DNA of 64,000 nt from Bacteroidota bacterium (lineage in GTDB: Bacteria; Bacteroidota; Bacteroidia; Chitinophagales; Chitinophagaceae), in assembly GCA_030706605.1 (NCBI GenBank), contig JAUZOE010000007.1, positions 101,305 through 165,304 of the forward strand, in the 5' to 3' direction. The translations under genes and the position numbers were made by a program. Under the pieces are notes generated by a model. It saw only the letters and a list, made by a program, of their open reading frames with translations, was not told where the DNA came from and made no database searches. Below, piece by piece: positions 29,532 through 40,639 of this stretch (positions are counted from its first letter, which is position 1; each line of letters begins with the position of its first letter).

Positions 29532-30188
29532 TTATTTAGTTCCTCCGCTCATTTTCCCTTCCATATTCTTTTTGTATAACTCAGTTCCGGGCGGCACATC
29601 CTCTGCATTGGTAATAAGATTGTACTTATAAATGTCATTTTTCTTAAAAGCATCAATTACAGCACTAAAAGTCGGATACTTGGCTGCGTCATCTCCTTTT
29701 ATCAAAAAATTGGTTTTCTTACCAAGATTGGCATTTACTGCTGCTGTAATCCATGCCTGAAGTTCATTATTAGTACTGTCGTATGGAACACCGGGTAATG
29801 TTATTTTTTTAAGTTGATCCGCATCTAACCTGGTAAACTGGTTTAACTGACTTAAAGGAACGCCAACAAAAGTAGCTTGCTTAAAAGCTTTTATATCAGC
29901 CGGGGAGAAAGTAAGATTTCTTTCTTTGGCTAATTCATCCAGCACATCTTCTTTCATGCCATCATCCATATCTATAAAAACCTGGTTATTTTTATTAATA
30001 GTAACATTAAAATAATCCTTTTGCGGAGCATGTTTGTTAGATACAGAGCTTGGAGTTGTAACTTCAATAGCACTTGAAGGTTTAAACTTCGCTGCTAATA
30101 TGAAAAATGTTAATAGCAGGAAGGCAACATCACACATTGCCGTCATGTCAACTGTGGTACTTCCGCGTTTTATTTTGGCTCTGGCCAT
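29532..30188 (-). CDS. exbD: Biopolymer transporter ExbD (second paralogue)
   Basis: STTVDMTAMCDVAFLLLTFFILAAKFKP. Confidence 0.92.
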   Translation of the reverse strand: MARAKIKRGSTTVDMTAMCDVAFLLLTFFILAAKFKPSSAIEVTTPSSVSNKHAPQKDYFNVTINKNNQVFIDMDDGMKEDVLDELAKERNLTFSPADIKAFKQATFVGVPLSQLNQFTRLDADQLKKITLPGVPYDSTNNELQAWITAAVNANLGKKTNFLIKGDDAAKYPTFSAVIDAFKKNDIYKYNLITNAEDVPPGTELYKKNMEGKMSGGTK

Positions 30189-30243
30189 TATTTAATTTTT
30201 TTATACTAGTAATTAGATTCAATATTCAAAGAATTCCATAAAA

Positions 30244-31107
30244 TTACTTATACAAAGAAGCAAAGCTTTGTGTTAAAGTAAATCCGGATTCATCAATACC
30301 GTAGGTGATACCATCAATTTTAGTGGTAAAAATATTATAGGTAATAATTGCAAATGCAGATGTACCAATTCCTAGAGCCGTATTATAAAGCGCTTCAGAA
30401 ATACCTATTGATAATTCCCTTGCTGCTTCACCACCGCCTGATTCGCCCAGATTACTAAATGCACGAATCATCCCTACCACAGTTCCTAATAATCCAATAA
30501 GCGTTGAAACAGAAGCAAGCGTTGAAAGAAATACAAGGTTTTTTTCAAGCATCGGTAATTCAAGAGCAGTAGCTTCTTCTACTTCTTTTTGAATAGCCAA
30601 TACTTTCTGTTCAGTATCCAATTCTGTTTCACTTATCATTGCTTTGTATTTGCGAAGTCCTGCTTTCATTACATTGCCTACTGACCCTTGTTGTTTATCG
30701 CATTCAGCAATTGCAGCATCTACTTTTTTATCCGCAAGATAAAATTGTACTTTTCTGATGAATTCAGCATTAGACCCTTTCCCGTTTGCTTTAGCAACCG
30801 TTAACCATCTTTCAATTACGAAAGTAAATACGATTAAAAAACATCCAATCAAAAGTGGTACAATAATTCCACCTTGATACATTCTGGCTAATGAGCCTTT
30901 AGGACCTTGATGATTGGGCCAGAATCCGCCACTAAGATCAGGCGCTGTAAAATTACTGGCAGATCCAATAACAAAACGCCAGATAGTATAACCGGCTAAA
31001 ATACAAATAATGGGTGCCAGCAAAGAAATGATATTGCTTGACTTCTTAGCCTGAACCGATGTGGTGGCTTTCACAGTAGAGTTTGCAGTTGATTTTAAAT
31101 CTGCCAT
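30244..31107 (-). CDS. exbB: MotA/TolQ/ExbB proton channel
   Basis: LSTLASVSTLIGLLGTVVGMIRAFSNLGESGGGEAARELSIGISEALYNTALGI. Confidence 0.92.
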   Translation of the reverse strand: MADLKSTANSTVKATTSVQAKKSSNIISLLAPIICILAGYTIWRFVIGSASNFTAPDLSGGFWPNHQGPKGSLARMYQGGIIVPLLIGCFLIVFTFVIERWLTVAKANGKGSNAEFIRKVQFYLADKKVDAAIAECDKQQGSVGNVMKAGLRKYKAMISETELDTEQKVLAIQKEVEEATALELPMLEKNLVFLSTLASVSTLIGLLGTVVGMIRAFSNLGESGGGEAARELSIGISEALYNTALGIGTSAFAIITYNIFTTKIDGITYGIDESGFTLTQSFASLYK

Positions 31108-31308
31108 GTTGTTGGTTTTTTAATGTTTAAGTTTTAAGATGTAGTTTAAGTTCTTTGTTTGATGTTGCAATTCTAATGAAAAAATATTTTACAAATCGCA
31201 TTCTCGTGAGAAATATTTTTAAATCGCAGCGCACAAGTTAGTAAATAATTGAAAGTTAATGATGTGTTTAAAAAAAAAAATTGAAGTTAGCTTATGCAGT
31301 CGTTTTTA

Positions 31309-31337
31309 TGAATGATATTTTTAAAAAATATCATTCA
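31309..31337. repeat. 29-bp palindrome TGAATGATATTTTT-A-AAAAATATCATTCA
   Basis: 14-bp perfect arms, 1-nt centre, in the exbB/permease intergenic region. Confidence 0.85.
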
Positions 31338-31492
31338 ATATTATGAAATAATACTCAATTTATTCAAAAAATATGGAAAGAAATATTTTTCAGAAGTAAT
31401 TTATTGGTTACAGTCCATCTTTTTTTGTACTTCGAAAGCAATTTATAACCTAATTGTGTAGTATCAATTTTGTTGTAAAAAGATTATCTCAA

Positions 31493-32770
31493 TTACTCAT
31501 ATCTCAAAGCTACTATGGGATCAAGCCGTGCTGCTTTAACAGCAGGATACAGGCCTGCAAAAAGCCCGACTGCTGAACATACTACAATTCCAATCAATAC
31601 CCAAAGCCAGGGAACCACAAAGCCAGTATGAAGAAATAACCCTACTACATTGCCTACCATAACACCAAGAATGATTCCAAAAATAGCACCTATTAAACTT
31701 ATAAAAACTGATTCAAATAGGAATTGAGTACGAATACTTTTACGGGTTCCTCCGATTGCTTTTATCAATCCGATTTCCCGCGTACGCTCATTAACTGCCA
31801 CCAACATAATATTCATAAGCCCAATAGCAGCACCAAATAACGTAATTAACCCAATAAAAGCAGCGGCAGTAGTGATAGCCCCAAGGCTGCTCATGAATAC
31901 TTCCGCTATACTATCACTTTTATCAATGTAAAAATTATTCTCTTCATCGATAGCCAATTTGCGTATTGGCCTGAAAGTACCCGTTGCCTCAGAAATAGCA
32001 GGTGCCAGTTCATTGACGTTATTCACCATAACGCCAATATTATAAGTGGTCCCGTCTGTCGGGAACAGCCGCCTGATATTGTTATAGGTAGTAAGTACCA
32101 CATTATCTGCATTAAAAAAGGCACTGGAACCTTTATCTTTTAACACACCTATAATCCGATATTTGATACCGGCAACTTTTACTACTTTATCAATTGCGCG
32201 TAACGTATTGTCTCCATATAATTTTTGGGCCACACTATTCCCCAATAAACAAATGCTTCTTCCGCTTTGCACATCCAACTTATTAAAATTTCTTCCACCT
32301 GCCAATGTATAACCACTTTGCAAAAGGTAATTCTCGTCAACCCCTTGCATAGAAATATTAGGATTAGTCTTTATTTTATCATTATTCACTACCACACCAC
32401 GTGGGCCACTTAGTGAAATACTGACCTTTGCCGGGAATGTATATCTTTCTTTAAAAAGTCTGGCTTCCTGGTAAGTGATAATTTTATGAGCATTCGATTT
32501 CTTTTCTTTTAAGGCATTTCGGCTTGTTTTTTTTACTTCCCTTTGACGAGGGCCCATATGAATCATCCTATCATTATACTTTATACTAAAGGAATTGGCC
32601 CCCATGGTAGAAAAACTTTCTGCAAGACTTTGATTCATGGAAGCAATGGCTGTAATGATTCCTATAAGTGCCATAATTCCAAAAGCAATAATAGCTACAG
32701 TAATACCCGTACGAAGTTTATTACTTTTTACTGTACGAAAAGCGAGTGAAAGAGAATCTTTTAATTGCAT
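31493..32770 (-). CDS. MacB/FtsX-type ABC transporter permease without adjacent ATPase
   Basis: N-terminal KSNKLRTGITVAIIAFGIMALIGI; NERTREIGLIKAIGGTRKSIRTQFLFES; AGLYPAVKAARLDPIVALRYE. Confidence 0.92.
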   Translation of the reverse strand: MQLKDSLSLAFRTVKSNKLRTGITVAIIAFGIMALIGIITAIASMNQSLAESFSTMGANSFSIKYNDRMIHMGPRQREVKKTSRNALKEKKSNAHKIITYQEARLFKERYTFPAKVSISLSGPRGVVVNNDKIKTNPNISMQGVDENYLLQSGYTLAGGRNFNKLDVQSGRSICLLGNSVAQKLYGDNTLRAIDKVVKVAGIKYRIIGVLKDKGSSAFFNADNVVLTTYNNIRRLFPTDGTTYNIGVMVNNVNELAPAISEATGTFRPIRKLAIDEENNFYIDKSDSIAEVFMSSLGAITTAAAFIGLITLFGAAIGLMNIMLVAVNERTREIGLIKAIGGTRKSIRTQFLFESVFISLIGAIFGIILGVMVGNVVGLFLHTGFVVPWLWVLIGIVVCSAVGLFAGLYPAVKAARLDPIVALRYE

Positions 32771-32860
32771 ACCATCTTAGGAGGTTTAAAAATTAATTCA
32801 ACTAATAAACTGATGGTGAAGTTACAATATCAAAACAAAATAAAGAGTACCGTTCCTGTA

Positions 32861-34258
32861 TTAATAATATATCCAGTCAATTACTAAGCCAGGGAGAATA
32901 CCAAGGAGAATAATAAGCCCCGCAATAATAATATGTATCCATCTGAATGCGGGGGTAATGGGCATCTGTGCATTTATTTCGGGAGTAGGTTCCTTAAAAT
33001 AAATAGCCTGTATTACCCTGAAATAATAAACAGCACTAATGGCTGCACAAATAACGGCAAATATCACCAGCCATATCTGATGCCCGTCTTTCACTGCAGC
33101 CATCAGCATATAAAATTTTGCAGTAAACCCGGCAGTCAAAGGGATCCCCGTTAATGATAAAAGAAATATAGTACAGGTTAATGCCAGCGTTGGCTGAGAC
33201 TTACCCAAGCCATTAAATCCCGCAATTGAATAATCAGACATTTTTGCTATTACGCTAAAAAGACCAATAGACGCAAGACTATAAGCTGCAGCATATAACA
33301 GAATACCTTCCCTCGCTGTATCATTTAAAGCAAAAAGCGCAAACATCATAAACCCCGCCTGTGCTATACTGGAATAAGCAAGCATTCTTTTGACACTTTG
33401 CTGAAATACTGCGGTAACATTCCCAATTAATAATGTGGCTGCAATTATAATTACAACTAGTGTCTGCCATTGGGATTGCATCGCCCCAAAAGAATATTGA
33501 AAAAGATGGATGAATGCAATAAAACCAGCCACTTTTACAATGGTTGACATAAATGCGGTGACTACTGTCGGCGCCCCGTCGTACACATCAGGCACCCAGA
33601 AATGGAAAGGTGCTGCAGATACTTTGAAAGACATCGCTACCAGGAGCAATACCAGGCCCGCAGCTATAAGCACCGGTAAATGACCTGTTCCCAGGTTGAT
33701 CGCATCTATATAAAAAGACCCAAGACTATTACCGCCATAAATTAAGGCGATCCCCATAAGCATAAGACCGGTAGAAAATGCACCCATCAAAAAATATTTC
33801 AAAGATGCTTCATTACTTTTTAAATTTCGTTTATCACTTCCAGTTAGTATATATAAAGGAATAGATAAAATTTCAATTCCCAGGAATAATAACAGTAATG
33901 TATTGAAAGAAGATACAATAGATACGCCGCATAAAACAAAAAATATCAAACTAAAATATTCTGAAACATGAATACCAATTTTCTCAAAATCTCTTCCACT
34001 TAAAAGAAAAAATAACAAAGTGCATATAAAAACTATTGTATTAAAATGAAGGCTGAAAGCATCAAAGCGCAGCATTCCCTTTGTGTCAACATGAAATATC
34101 TGGTGCCCGAAAAATTCAAAAATATTGGCGACTATAATAATTACTATTCCTGCAATAGCCCAATACTTTGGCGTAGTGTTTTTCTTGAAAAACACGCCTC
34201 CAAACATCATAATCACTCCCCAAATTGCAGTTAATATAATTGCGTTCATAATTACCAA
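32861..34258 (-). CDS. nuoN: NADH-quinone oxidoreductase subunit N
   Basis: Antiporter-like subunit at the end of the nuo operon. Confidence 0.93.
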   Translation of the reverse strand: MVIMNAIILTAIWGVIMMFGGVFFKKNTTPKYWAIAGIVIIIVANIFEFFGHQIFHVDTKGMLRFDAFSLHFNTIVFICTLLFFLLSGRDFEKIGIHVSEYFSLIFFVLCGVSIVSSFNTLLLLFLGIEILSIPLYILTGSDKRNLKSNEASLKYFLMGAFSTGLMLMGIALIYGGNSLGSFYIDAINLGTGHLPVLIAAGLVLLLVAMSFKVSAAPFHFWVPDVYDGAPTVVTAFMSTIVKVAGFIAFIHLFQYSFGAMQSQWQTLVVIIIAATLLIGNVTAVFQQSVKRMLAYSSIAQAGFMMFALFALNDTAREGILLYAAAYSLASIGLFSVIAKMSDYSIAGFNGLGKSQPTLALTCTIFLLSLTGIPLTAGFTAKFYMLMAAVKDGHQIWLVIFAVICAAISAVYYFRVIQAIYFKEPTPEINAQMPITPAFRWIHIIIAGLIILLGILPGLVIDWIYY

Positions 34259-34359
34259 ACCCCGTTAGAGGCTTTTATTTATATTGTTATTAAAAAATAT
34301 CTTCAAAAATAAATGGTAAAAAATCATGTTAAAAACGAAATATTTTTAATTACCCTGAT

Positions 34360-35859
34360 CTATTTTACCGAAATATGAGCCAAAATATTGCTAACTGTTC
34401 CTTCTGTTAAATGCAAAACCAATGAAGGATAAATTCCCAATACCAGAATAAAAATTACTAAAACAGTTAATACCATTTTTTGCAAATTACTCATTGCACT
34501 GGCATTTTCTGTGAGGCTGTTCATTTTACCATAAAAAACATTCTTCATCATATTCAACATATAGACCGCAGATAAAATAACACCCATACAGGCAAAGGCT
34601 GCATACCATTTATTAAAATGGAACAAACCAGTAAGCATTAAAAATTCACTCACAAAAGAATTCGTTAGCGGTAACCCGATGTTGGCCAGTGCAATCACTA
34701 AAAAGAAAATTGAAAGCATTGGTGATTTTTGTGCCAAACCTCCCAGCTCCGATATTTTTCTTATGCCTGTTGTTTTATTAATAATGTCAACAATGATCCA
34801 AAGTGCAAGGATATTGAAACCGTGATTTAACATTGCCAGCATAGTACCTTGAAGTGAAGTAAAATTTCCTGCAAAAATTGCAGCGCCCATTAACCCAAGA
34901 TGGGCGATGGAAGCCCAGGCAACCATTCTTTTAAGATCATCCTGAACTATGGCAATACAACTTGCATATATAATACCTATTATAGCAAGAATAATTACTA
35001 CATGATCAAACTTCGCAGCCGCAGCAGGAAATACCGGTATTAGCCATCTTATCATAGCAAATACGCCCATTTTAACCATTACGCCACTCATTACCATTAC
35101 AGCTGGATAAGGCGCCTGCTCATAAGAATTAGGTTGCCAGGTATGGAATGGGAATATGGGCATTTTAATTGCAAACGCAATGAAAAATAACCAAAACAAC
35201 CAGCTTTGTTGACCTGGATCTAAAACTGCCTTATAAAAGGCAGCTATATAAAATGAATGCGCAGAATCTTGTGAAAAAGAAGGAGTATGTAAATACACAT
35301 AAATAATTCCAACAAGCATCAACAAAGAACCGACAAAAGTGTACACGAAAAATTTAAACGTAGCCGCAATTCTCTTTTCGCCACCCCATCGGCTACACAG
35401 AAAATATACCGGGATGAGTGCCAATTCCCAGAAAAAATAAAATAACAACGCATCCATCGCAATGAAAACGCCCATTAACCCAGCCTGTGATAAAAGCATT
35501 AATGCATAAAAAGCATTTGCATTTTTAAATTCGGATTTATAAGTAGCTGCGAAAATTACAGGAAAAGAAAAGGCTGTAAGAAATGTAAGTAAATGTCCCA
35601 TACCATCGAGCCCGACAGAAAAACTGGATCCAATGTAGGGCATCCATACATAACTGACATTATTGTAATCTACATATTCAGGATGATGAGCCACATCGGT
35701 ATAGCATAAACTGATAACAGACACTAACAAGGTGGCTAATGAAGAAAAAAGTGCAAAGGCTTTTACACTTTTGGCGTCCTTGATAAAAATCGCAATCAGC
35801 CCTGTAACAAAGGGTATCCAAAGCAACAATTCCGGAAATGTAAAATATGTACCCAGCAT
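34360..35859 (-). CDS. nuoM: NADH-quinone oxidoreductase subunit M
   Basis: Antiporter-like subunit (FFWELALIPVYFL, HTWQPNSYEQAPYPAVMVMSGVMVKMG). Confidence 0.94.
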   Translation of the reverse strand: MLGTYFTFPELLLWIPFVTGLIAIFIKDAKSVKAFALFSSLATLLVSVISLCYTDVAHHPEYVDYNNVSYVWMPYIGSSFSVGLDGMGHLLTFLTAFSFPVIFAATYKSEFKNANAFYALMLLSQAGLMGVFIAMDALLFYFFWELALIPVYFLCSRWGGEKRIAATFKFFVYTFVGSLLMLVGIIYVYLHTPSFSQDSAHSFYIAAFYKAVLDPGQQSWLFWLFFIAFAIKMPIFPFHTWQPNSYEQAPYPAVMVMSGVMVKMGVFAMIRWLIPVFPAAAAKFDHVVIILAIIGIIYASCIAIVQDDLKRMVAWASIAHLGLMGAAIFAGNFTSLQGTMLAMLNHGFNILALWIIVDIINKTTGIRKISELGGLAQKSPMLSIFFLVIALANIGLPLTNSFVSEFLMLTGLFHFNKWYAAFACMGVILSAVYMLNMMKNVFYGKMNSLTENASAMSNLQKMVLTVLVIFILVLGIYPSLVLHLTEGTVSNILAHISVK

Positions 35860-35864
35860 TAATT

Positions 35865-37790
35865 TTATTTTGTAAACAATTGAATAATAAATAACAACAA
35901 CATTCCTATCACCATCAGCAAAATATATGATCCTACCTGGCCACTTTGTAATAATCGTAATTGACGGCTACCATAATTCACTCCTCTTCCTACTCCATTT
36001 ACGATTCCATCAATCCCTTTCTTATCAATAACATTATCTAATAGCCGAGATAAAGCATTCAATGGTTTTACAATTATCCTGTCATACACTTCATCAACGT
36101 AAAATTTATTTTTTATGGCCTTGCCAAAAACACTTTCTTCCCCGGTTCCAGGTTGATATTCTTTATATTTTTTCCATGCCCATACAGAAGTAGTGATGAT
36201 CAGGATAACTGAAACAATCATTAAAATAATTTCAGTTTGATGGGGCACTTCCTGGGAAGCAATTATTTGAGCCGAATGTGCAAATACCGGTGATAAAAAG
36301 TCATTCAACTTATTACCATTTTTTACAAAAACCTCAGGGATCCCAACCAGCCCGCCAACAGCAGCTAATACAGCAAGAATAACCAAAGGAATGGTAATGG
36401 TTGCATTGCTTTCATGCACATGATGTAATTGATCTTCTGTACCTCTGAATTTGCCGGCAAATGTGAGTGCAAGTAACCTGAACATGTAAAAAGCAGTCAG
36501 TAAAGCTCCGCCCAATCCAATATAATACAACAATGGATTAGAGGCATAAGCAGCGCTTAAAATTTCATCTTTTGAAAAGAACCCTGAAAACGGCGGGATA
36601 CCGGATATAGCTATGCAAGCTATAAAAAAGGTAATGTAAGTCACTCGCATTTTTTTGCCCAGGCCACCCATTTTTGTAATATCCTGTTCGCCTCCCATTG
36701 CATGAATCACTGAACCTGCTCCCAAAAACAAAAGCGCTTTAAAAAACGCATGTGTCATCACATGAAAAACTGCTGCGGAATAAGCTCCCACTCCTAATCC
36801 TAAAAACATATACCCCAACTGGCTGACAGTAGAATAAGCCAGCACTTTCTTAATATCATTTTGTTTAATAGCAATGGTAGCAGCTACAATAGCAGTTAAG
36901 GTGCCAATAACGGCTATTACATCCAGGGTAGTAGGTGCCAGTGAATATAAAATATTGCTCCTGGCTATCATATAGATACCGGCAGTAACCATAGTAGCTG
37001 CATGTATTAATGCAGATACAGGTGTAGGGCCGGCCATTGCATCGGGCAACCAGGTATATAAAGGAATTTGCGCGCTTTTACCACAAGCTCCTACAAATAA
37101 TAATAGAGTGATAGCAACTATTGCGGGAGAATTAATAGCAGAAATCGAAGTAATTATTCCATTGGAACTATTGTAAAGATCATGATACGATATAGTACCG
37201 AAGGAAGATATGAGCCAGAAAATGCCTAAGAGAAATCCGACATCACCAATCCGGTTCATTACAAATGCTTTTTTTGCAGCATTATTATTTTCCTGTTCTT
37301 TGAACCAAAAACCTATTAATAAATAAGAACAAAGACCTACGCCTTCCCAACCCATGAACATGATTAAATAATTTCCACCAAGTACCAACAACAACATGGA
37401 AAAGACAAACAGGTTCAGGTAAGAAAAATATCTTCCATAACCCGATTGTGTTTCTTCTTTCATGTAAGAAGTGGAATATACGTGGATTAAAAAACCGACG
37501 CCAGTAATAATTAAAAGAAATAAAGAAGTAAGCTGGTCTACCTGGAACTCAAATGGGATATTCAGCTTCCCAACATTAATAAAGTCAAAATACTGAATAT
37601 CCTGGGTAGTAAACCCTTCTTTTGAAACTGCTATAAAAATTAAAACACTTATACAAAAAGAAAGAAAAATGACTCCGCTACCAATAAGACCAATTAATGA
37701 TTTTGAGAGTGTTTTTCTTCCCAACCCATTGATCAAAAAACCAACCAGGGGAAGAAGAGGAACCAAATAAATAAATTGAATTGCATCCAT
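35865..37790 (-). CDS. nuoL: NADH-quinone oxidoreductase subunit L
   Basis: GWEGVGLCSYLLIGFW; LPDAMAGPTPVSALIHAATMVTAGIY. Confidence 0.96.
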   Translation of the reverse strand: MDAIQFIYLVPLLPLVGFLINGLGRKTLSKSLIGLIGSGVIFLSFCISVLIFIAVSKEGFTTQDIQYFDFINVGKLNIPFEFQVDQLTSLFLLIITGVGFLIHVYSTSYMKEETQSGYGRYFSYLNLFVFSMLLLVLGGNYLIMFMGWEGVGLCSYLLIGFWFKEQENNNAAKKAFVMNRIGDVGFLLGIFWLISSFGTISYHDLYNSSNGIITSISAINSPAIVAITLLLFVGACGKSAQIPLYTWLPDAMAGPTPVSALIHAATMVTAGIYMIARSNILYSLAPTTLDVIAVIGTLTAIVAATIAIKQNDIKKVLAYSTVSQLGYMFLGLGVGAYSAAVFHVMTHAFFKALLFLGAGSVIHAMGGEQDITKMGGLGKKMRVTYITFFIACIAISGIPPFSGFFSKDEILSAAYASNPLLYYIGLGGALLTAFYMFRLLALTFAGKFRGTEDQLHHVHESNATITIPLVILAVLAAVGGLVGIPEVFVKNGNKLNDFLSPVFAHSAQIIASQEVPHQTEIILMIVSVILIITTSVWAWKKYKEYQPGTGEESVFGKAIKNKFYVDEVYDRIIVKPLNALSRLLDNVIDKKGIDGIVNGVGRGVNYGSRQLRLLQSGQVGSYILLMVIGMLLLFIIQLFTK

Positions 37791-37855
37791 AAACCGAACT
37801 TCAGCAGCGTTTTAAATTTTTAAATAAATTTCCCATTTCATCTTATGAAAAGGAT

Positions 37856-38185
37856 TTAGTTTTTAAGCCTGTTTAAAAAATTAATATCTATAGAATGTGT
37901 GTTTCTATACATCATTACAATAATAGCCAGCCCCACCGTTACTTCTGCCGCTGCAACAATCATAATGAAGAAAACAAAAATTTGTGCACTTGTAGCCATT
38001 GAAGTGCCGAAAGCATTTACTGTTGCCATGTGCATTTTTGAAAAGGCGATCAACAATAAATTGACTGAATTCAGCATCAGTTCTATGCACATAAAAACAA
38101 TGATAGAATTACGCCGGGTAAGCGCTCCTATCATGCCAATGCAAAACAAGGCAATAGACAAAAAAAGATACCACTTAATTTCCAT
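37856..38185 (-). CDS. nuoK: NADH-quinone oxidoreductase subunit K
   Basis: CIELMLNSVNLLLIAFS; AAAEVTVGLAIIV. Confidence 0.95.
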   Translation of the reverse strand: MEIKWYLFLSIALFCIGMIGALTRRNSIIVFMCIELMLNSVNLLLIAFSKMHMATVNAFGTSMATSAQIFVFFIMIVAAAEVTVGLAIIVMMYRNTHSIDINFLNRLKN

Positions 38186-38307
38186 AATTATAATTTTACA
38201 TACAACTCACTTCCTGCTGAATTTGACACAGGAAATATTTATAAACCCTCTTTAATTTTCTTTAATCCCAAAAGCAGAAAATATTAAAATTCCTGAAACT
38301 GGTCTTC

Positions 38308-38826
38308 TCATAAACTGATTTTTTTAACAGGGTCCTTCTTACCTAACATTATTGCACCTATCATAGCACTTAAGAATAACACACTGGATATTTCAAAAGG
38401 CACCACGTATTGATTAAATAAAGCTTTCCCAAGATTTTTTATTAATCCTATACTTGTACCTGGCCGTATTATAGTGTTTTGAACATCGGAGTGAGAGAGC
38501 GCTGCCACCAAAACAATCATGAGCGTTAAACCTGAAATAATACCAGCCATTTTCATATAAACATTCTTCACAGGCTCAGCCTCTGCATTCAGATTCATAA
38601 GCATGATCACAAAAAGAAAAAGCACCATAATGGCACCTGCATATACAATAATATTTACTATGGCCAGGAATTGCGCATTCATTAAAATATAATGACCCGA
38701 AATAGCGAAAAAAACAACAATCAGCCATAACACACTATATATCGGGTTCTTGCTGGAAATAACGCCAATAGCCGCTACTAAAGCAAGAATAGTTAAAAAC
38801 CAGAATAGAATTTGAGTGATTCCCAT
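38308..38826 (-). CDS. nuoJ: NADH-quinone oxidoreductase subunit J
   Basis: IIVYAGAIMVLFLFVIMLMN; operon position. Confidence 0.94.
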   Translation of the reverse strand: MGITQILFWFLTILALVAAIGVISSKNPIYSVLWLIVVFFAISGHYILMNAQFLAIVNIIVYAGAIMVLFLFVIMLMNLNAEAEPVKNVYMKMAGIISGLTLMIVLVAALSHSDVQNTIIRPGTSIGLIKNLGKALFNQYVVPFEISSVLFLSAMIGAIMLGKKDPVKKISL

Positions 38827-38910
38827 TATTTATTATTTCTCTTTATTTATTTCCTGTTTATTGTTCGCAGCCTGTTAATTATAATTCTTTCCTTTGTATT
38901 GACCATAATT

Positions 38911-39483
38911 TTAATGCTCATTTCCATGTCCTTCGGGATGAGCTGCCCTGCTACCACGTGCTTTTGCAAATCCTTCAGGATCTTCTTTAGGATGCGGAAT
39001 CAGCAAATTTTCTTTCCCATAAATAAATCCCTTGCGCTGATAATTTGCCGGGGCAAAAGTCTCGCTCAAATAAACTGCATCTTTAGGACATGCCTCTTCG
39101 CATAAACCACAAAATATACAACGCAGCATATTGATCTCATACTTTGCAGCATATTTCTCTTCCCTGTATAAATGTTCTTCGCCCGGTTTGCGCTCTGCAG
39201 CCTCCATTGTAATGGCTTCTGCCGGACAAGCAACTGCACATAAACCGCAAGCAGTACAGTTTTCACGGCCTTCCTCATCCCTGTTTAAAATCTGCAACCC
39301 CCGAAATACAGGACTAAAAGGTCTTGTCTTTTCGGGATATCTTATAGTAGGTACTTTTTTGAACATGTGCGAGAACGTAATTGTCATGCCCTTGAAAATA
39401 GCCGGTAAATACATTCGCTCCCATATCGACATTGGTTTCCTCGAAACCGGTTTTATTCTATTAGTTAATGCTTGCATTGTCAA
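38911..39483 (-). CDS. nuoI: NADH-quinone oxidoreductase subunit I
   Basis: Two 4Fe-4S motifs CTACGLCAVACP and CIFCGLCEEACP. Confidence 0.95.
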   Translation of the reverse strand: MTMQALTNRIKPVSRKPMSIWERMYLPAIFKGMTITFSHMFKKVPTIRYPEKTRPFSPVFRGLQILNRDEEGRENCTACGLCAVACPAEAITMEAAERKPGEEHLYREEKYAAKYEINMLRCIFCGLCEEACPKDAVYLSETFAPANYQRKGFIYGKENLLIPHPKEDPEGFAKARGSRAAHPEGHGNEH

Positions 39484-39538
39484 AGTATTAATCTGGTCTT
39501 TAAACTACATTCCTTTCCGCGCAAAAATATTGTTATGT

Positions 39539-40618
39539 TTAGAAATGCCAGTGATTTTGTTTTAATAAAATTAAGGCCCCCGTTACCAGCATATTAAAAA
39601 GAGCCAGTGGTAACAATATTTTCCACCCAAGGTTCATTAATTGATCGTACCGGAAACGGGGCACGGTCCATCTTACCCACATGAAAAGGAAAATAAAGCA
39701 ACAAATTTTTATAAAAAATACAGTGCCTTCCAATATTGCCAGCCAATTTACACCAATGTTATGTACCAAATTAGCATCATTTACAAAGGGAATATCATAG
39801 CCACCAAAATAAAGTGTTGCCATAACAGCTCCACTCAAAAACATATTGATGTATTCAGAAAATAAATAAAATCCAAGCTTCATAGAAGAGTATTCCGCAT
39901 GATAACCTCCTATCAATTCATTTTCTGCTTCCGGCAAGTCGAATGGAGTACGATTAGTTTCTGCAAATGCACAAATAAGAAAAATTAAAAAACCTAATGG
40001 TTGTTTAAAAATATTCCACCAGTGATCTTTTTGCTGAACCACCATCTCATTAAGGCTAAGGGTACCGGTGATCATTAATAAAGCAATAAGCGAAATACCC
40101 ATGGCAAGCTCATAGCTAACGATCTGGGAAGCCGCCCTCATAGCGCCCAATAAAGAAAATTTATTATTACTTGCCCATCCACCTATCATTATTCCGTAAA
40201 CGCCCAAACTTACAATACCAAATACATATAAAATCCCAATATTCACATCAGCAATCTGTAAGGAAATATCTCTTCCAAATAAATGAATCTTATCGCCCCA
40301 TGGAATAACAGCCCCTATCATCATTGCTGTCAGCATGGCCAGGCATGGCCCCAGAATAAATAGAAATTTTGAAGAAAAATTAGGAACAATTTCCTCTTTA
40401 AAAAATAATTTCACACCATCTGCTACCGGCTGTAATATTCCAAAAGGACCGGCACGATTAGGCCCTACCCTGTCCTGCATAAATGCAGCCACTTTTCTTT
40501 CTGCATAAGTTGAATACATAGCTACCAGTAATGATCCCATTACAACAACAATAATTAAAACAAGCTTTTCGATAAATAAAGCCCAATCAATAAGTAAAAA
40601 TATATGGTTTAAATGCAT
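39539..40618 (-). CDS. nuoH: NADH-quinone oxidoreductase subunit H
   Basis: RVGPNRAGPFGILQPVADGVKLFFKE; ETNRTPFDLPEAENELIGGYHAEYS. Confidence 0.96.
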   Translation of the reverse strand: MHLNHIFLLIDWALFIEKLVLIIVVVMGSLLVAMYSTYAERKVAAFMQDRVGPNRAGPFGILQPVADGVKLFFKEEIVPNFSSKFLFILGPCLAMLTAMMIGAVIPWGDKIHLFGRDISLQIADVNIGILYVFGIVSLGVYGIMIGGWASNNKFSLLGAMRAASQIVSYELAMGISLIALLMITGTLSLNEMVVQQKDHWWNIFKQPLGFLIFLICAFAETNRTPFDLPEAENELIGGYHAEYSSMKLGFYLFSEYINMFLSGAVMATLYFGGYDIPFVNDANLVHNIGVNWLAILEGTVFFIKICCFIFLFMWVRWTVPRFRYDQLMNLGWKILLPLALFNMLVTGALILLKQNHWHF

Positions 40619-40639
40619 GGCTCTGGAACTATAATTTAT

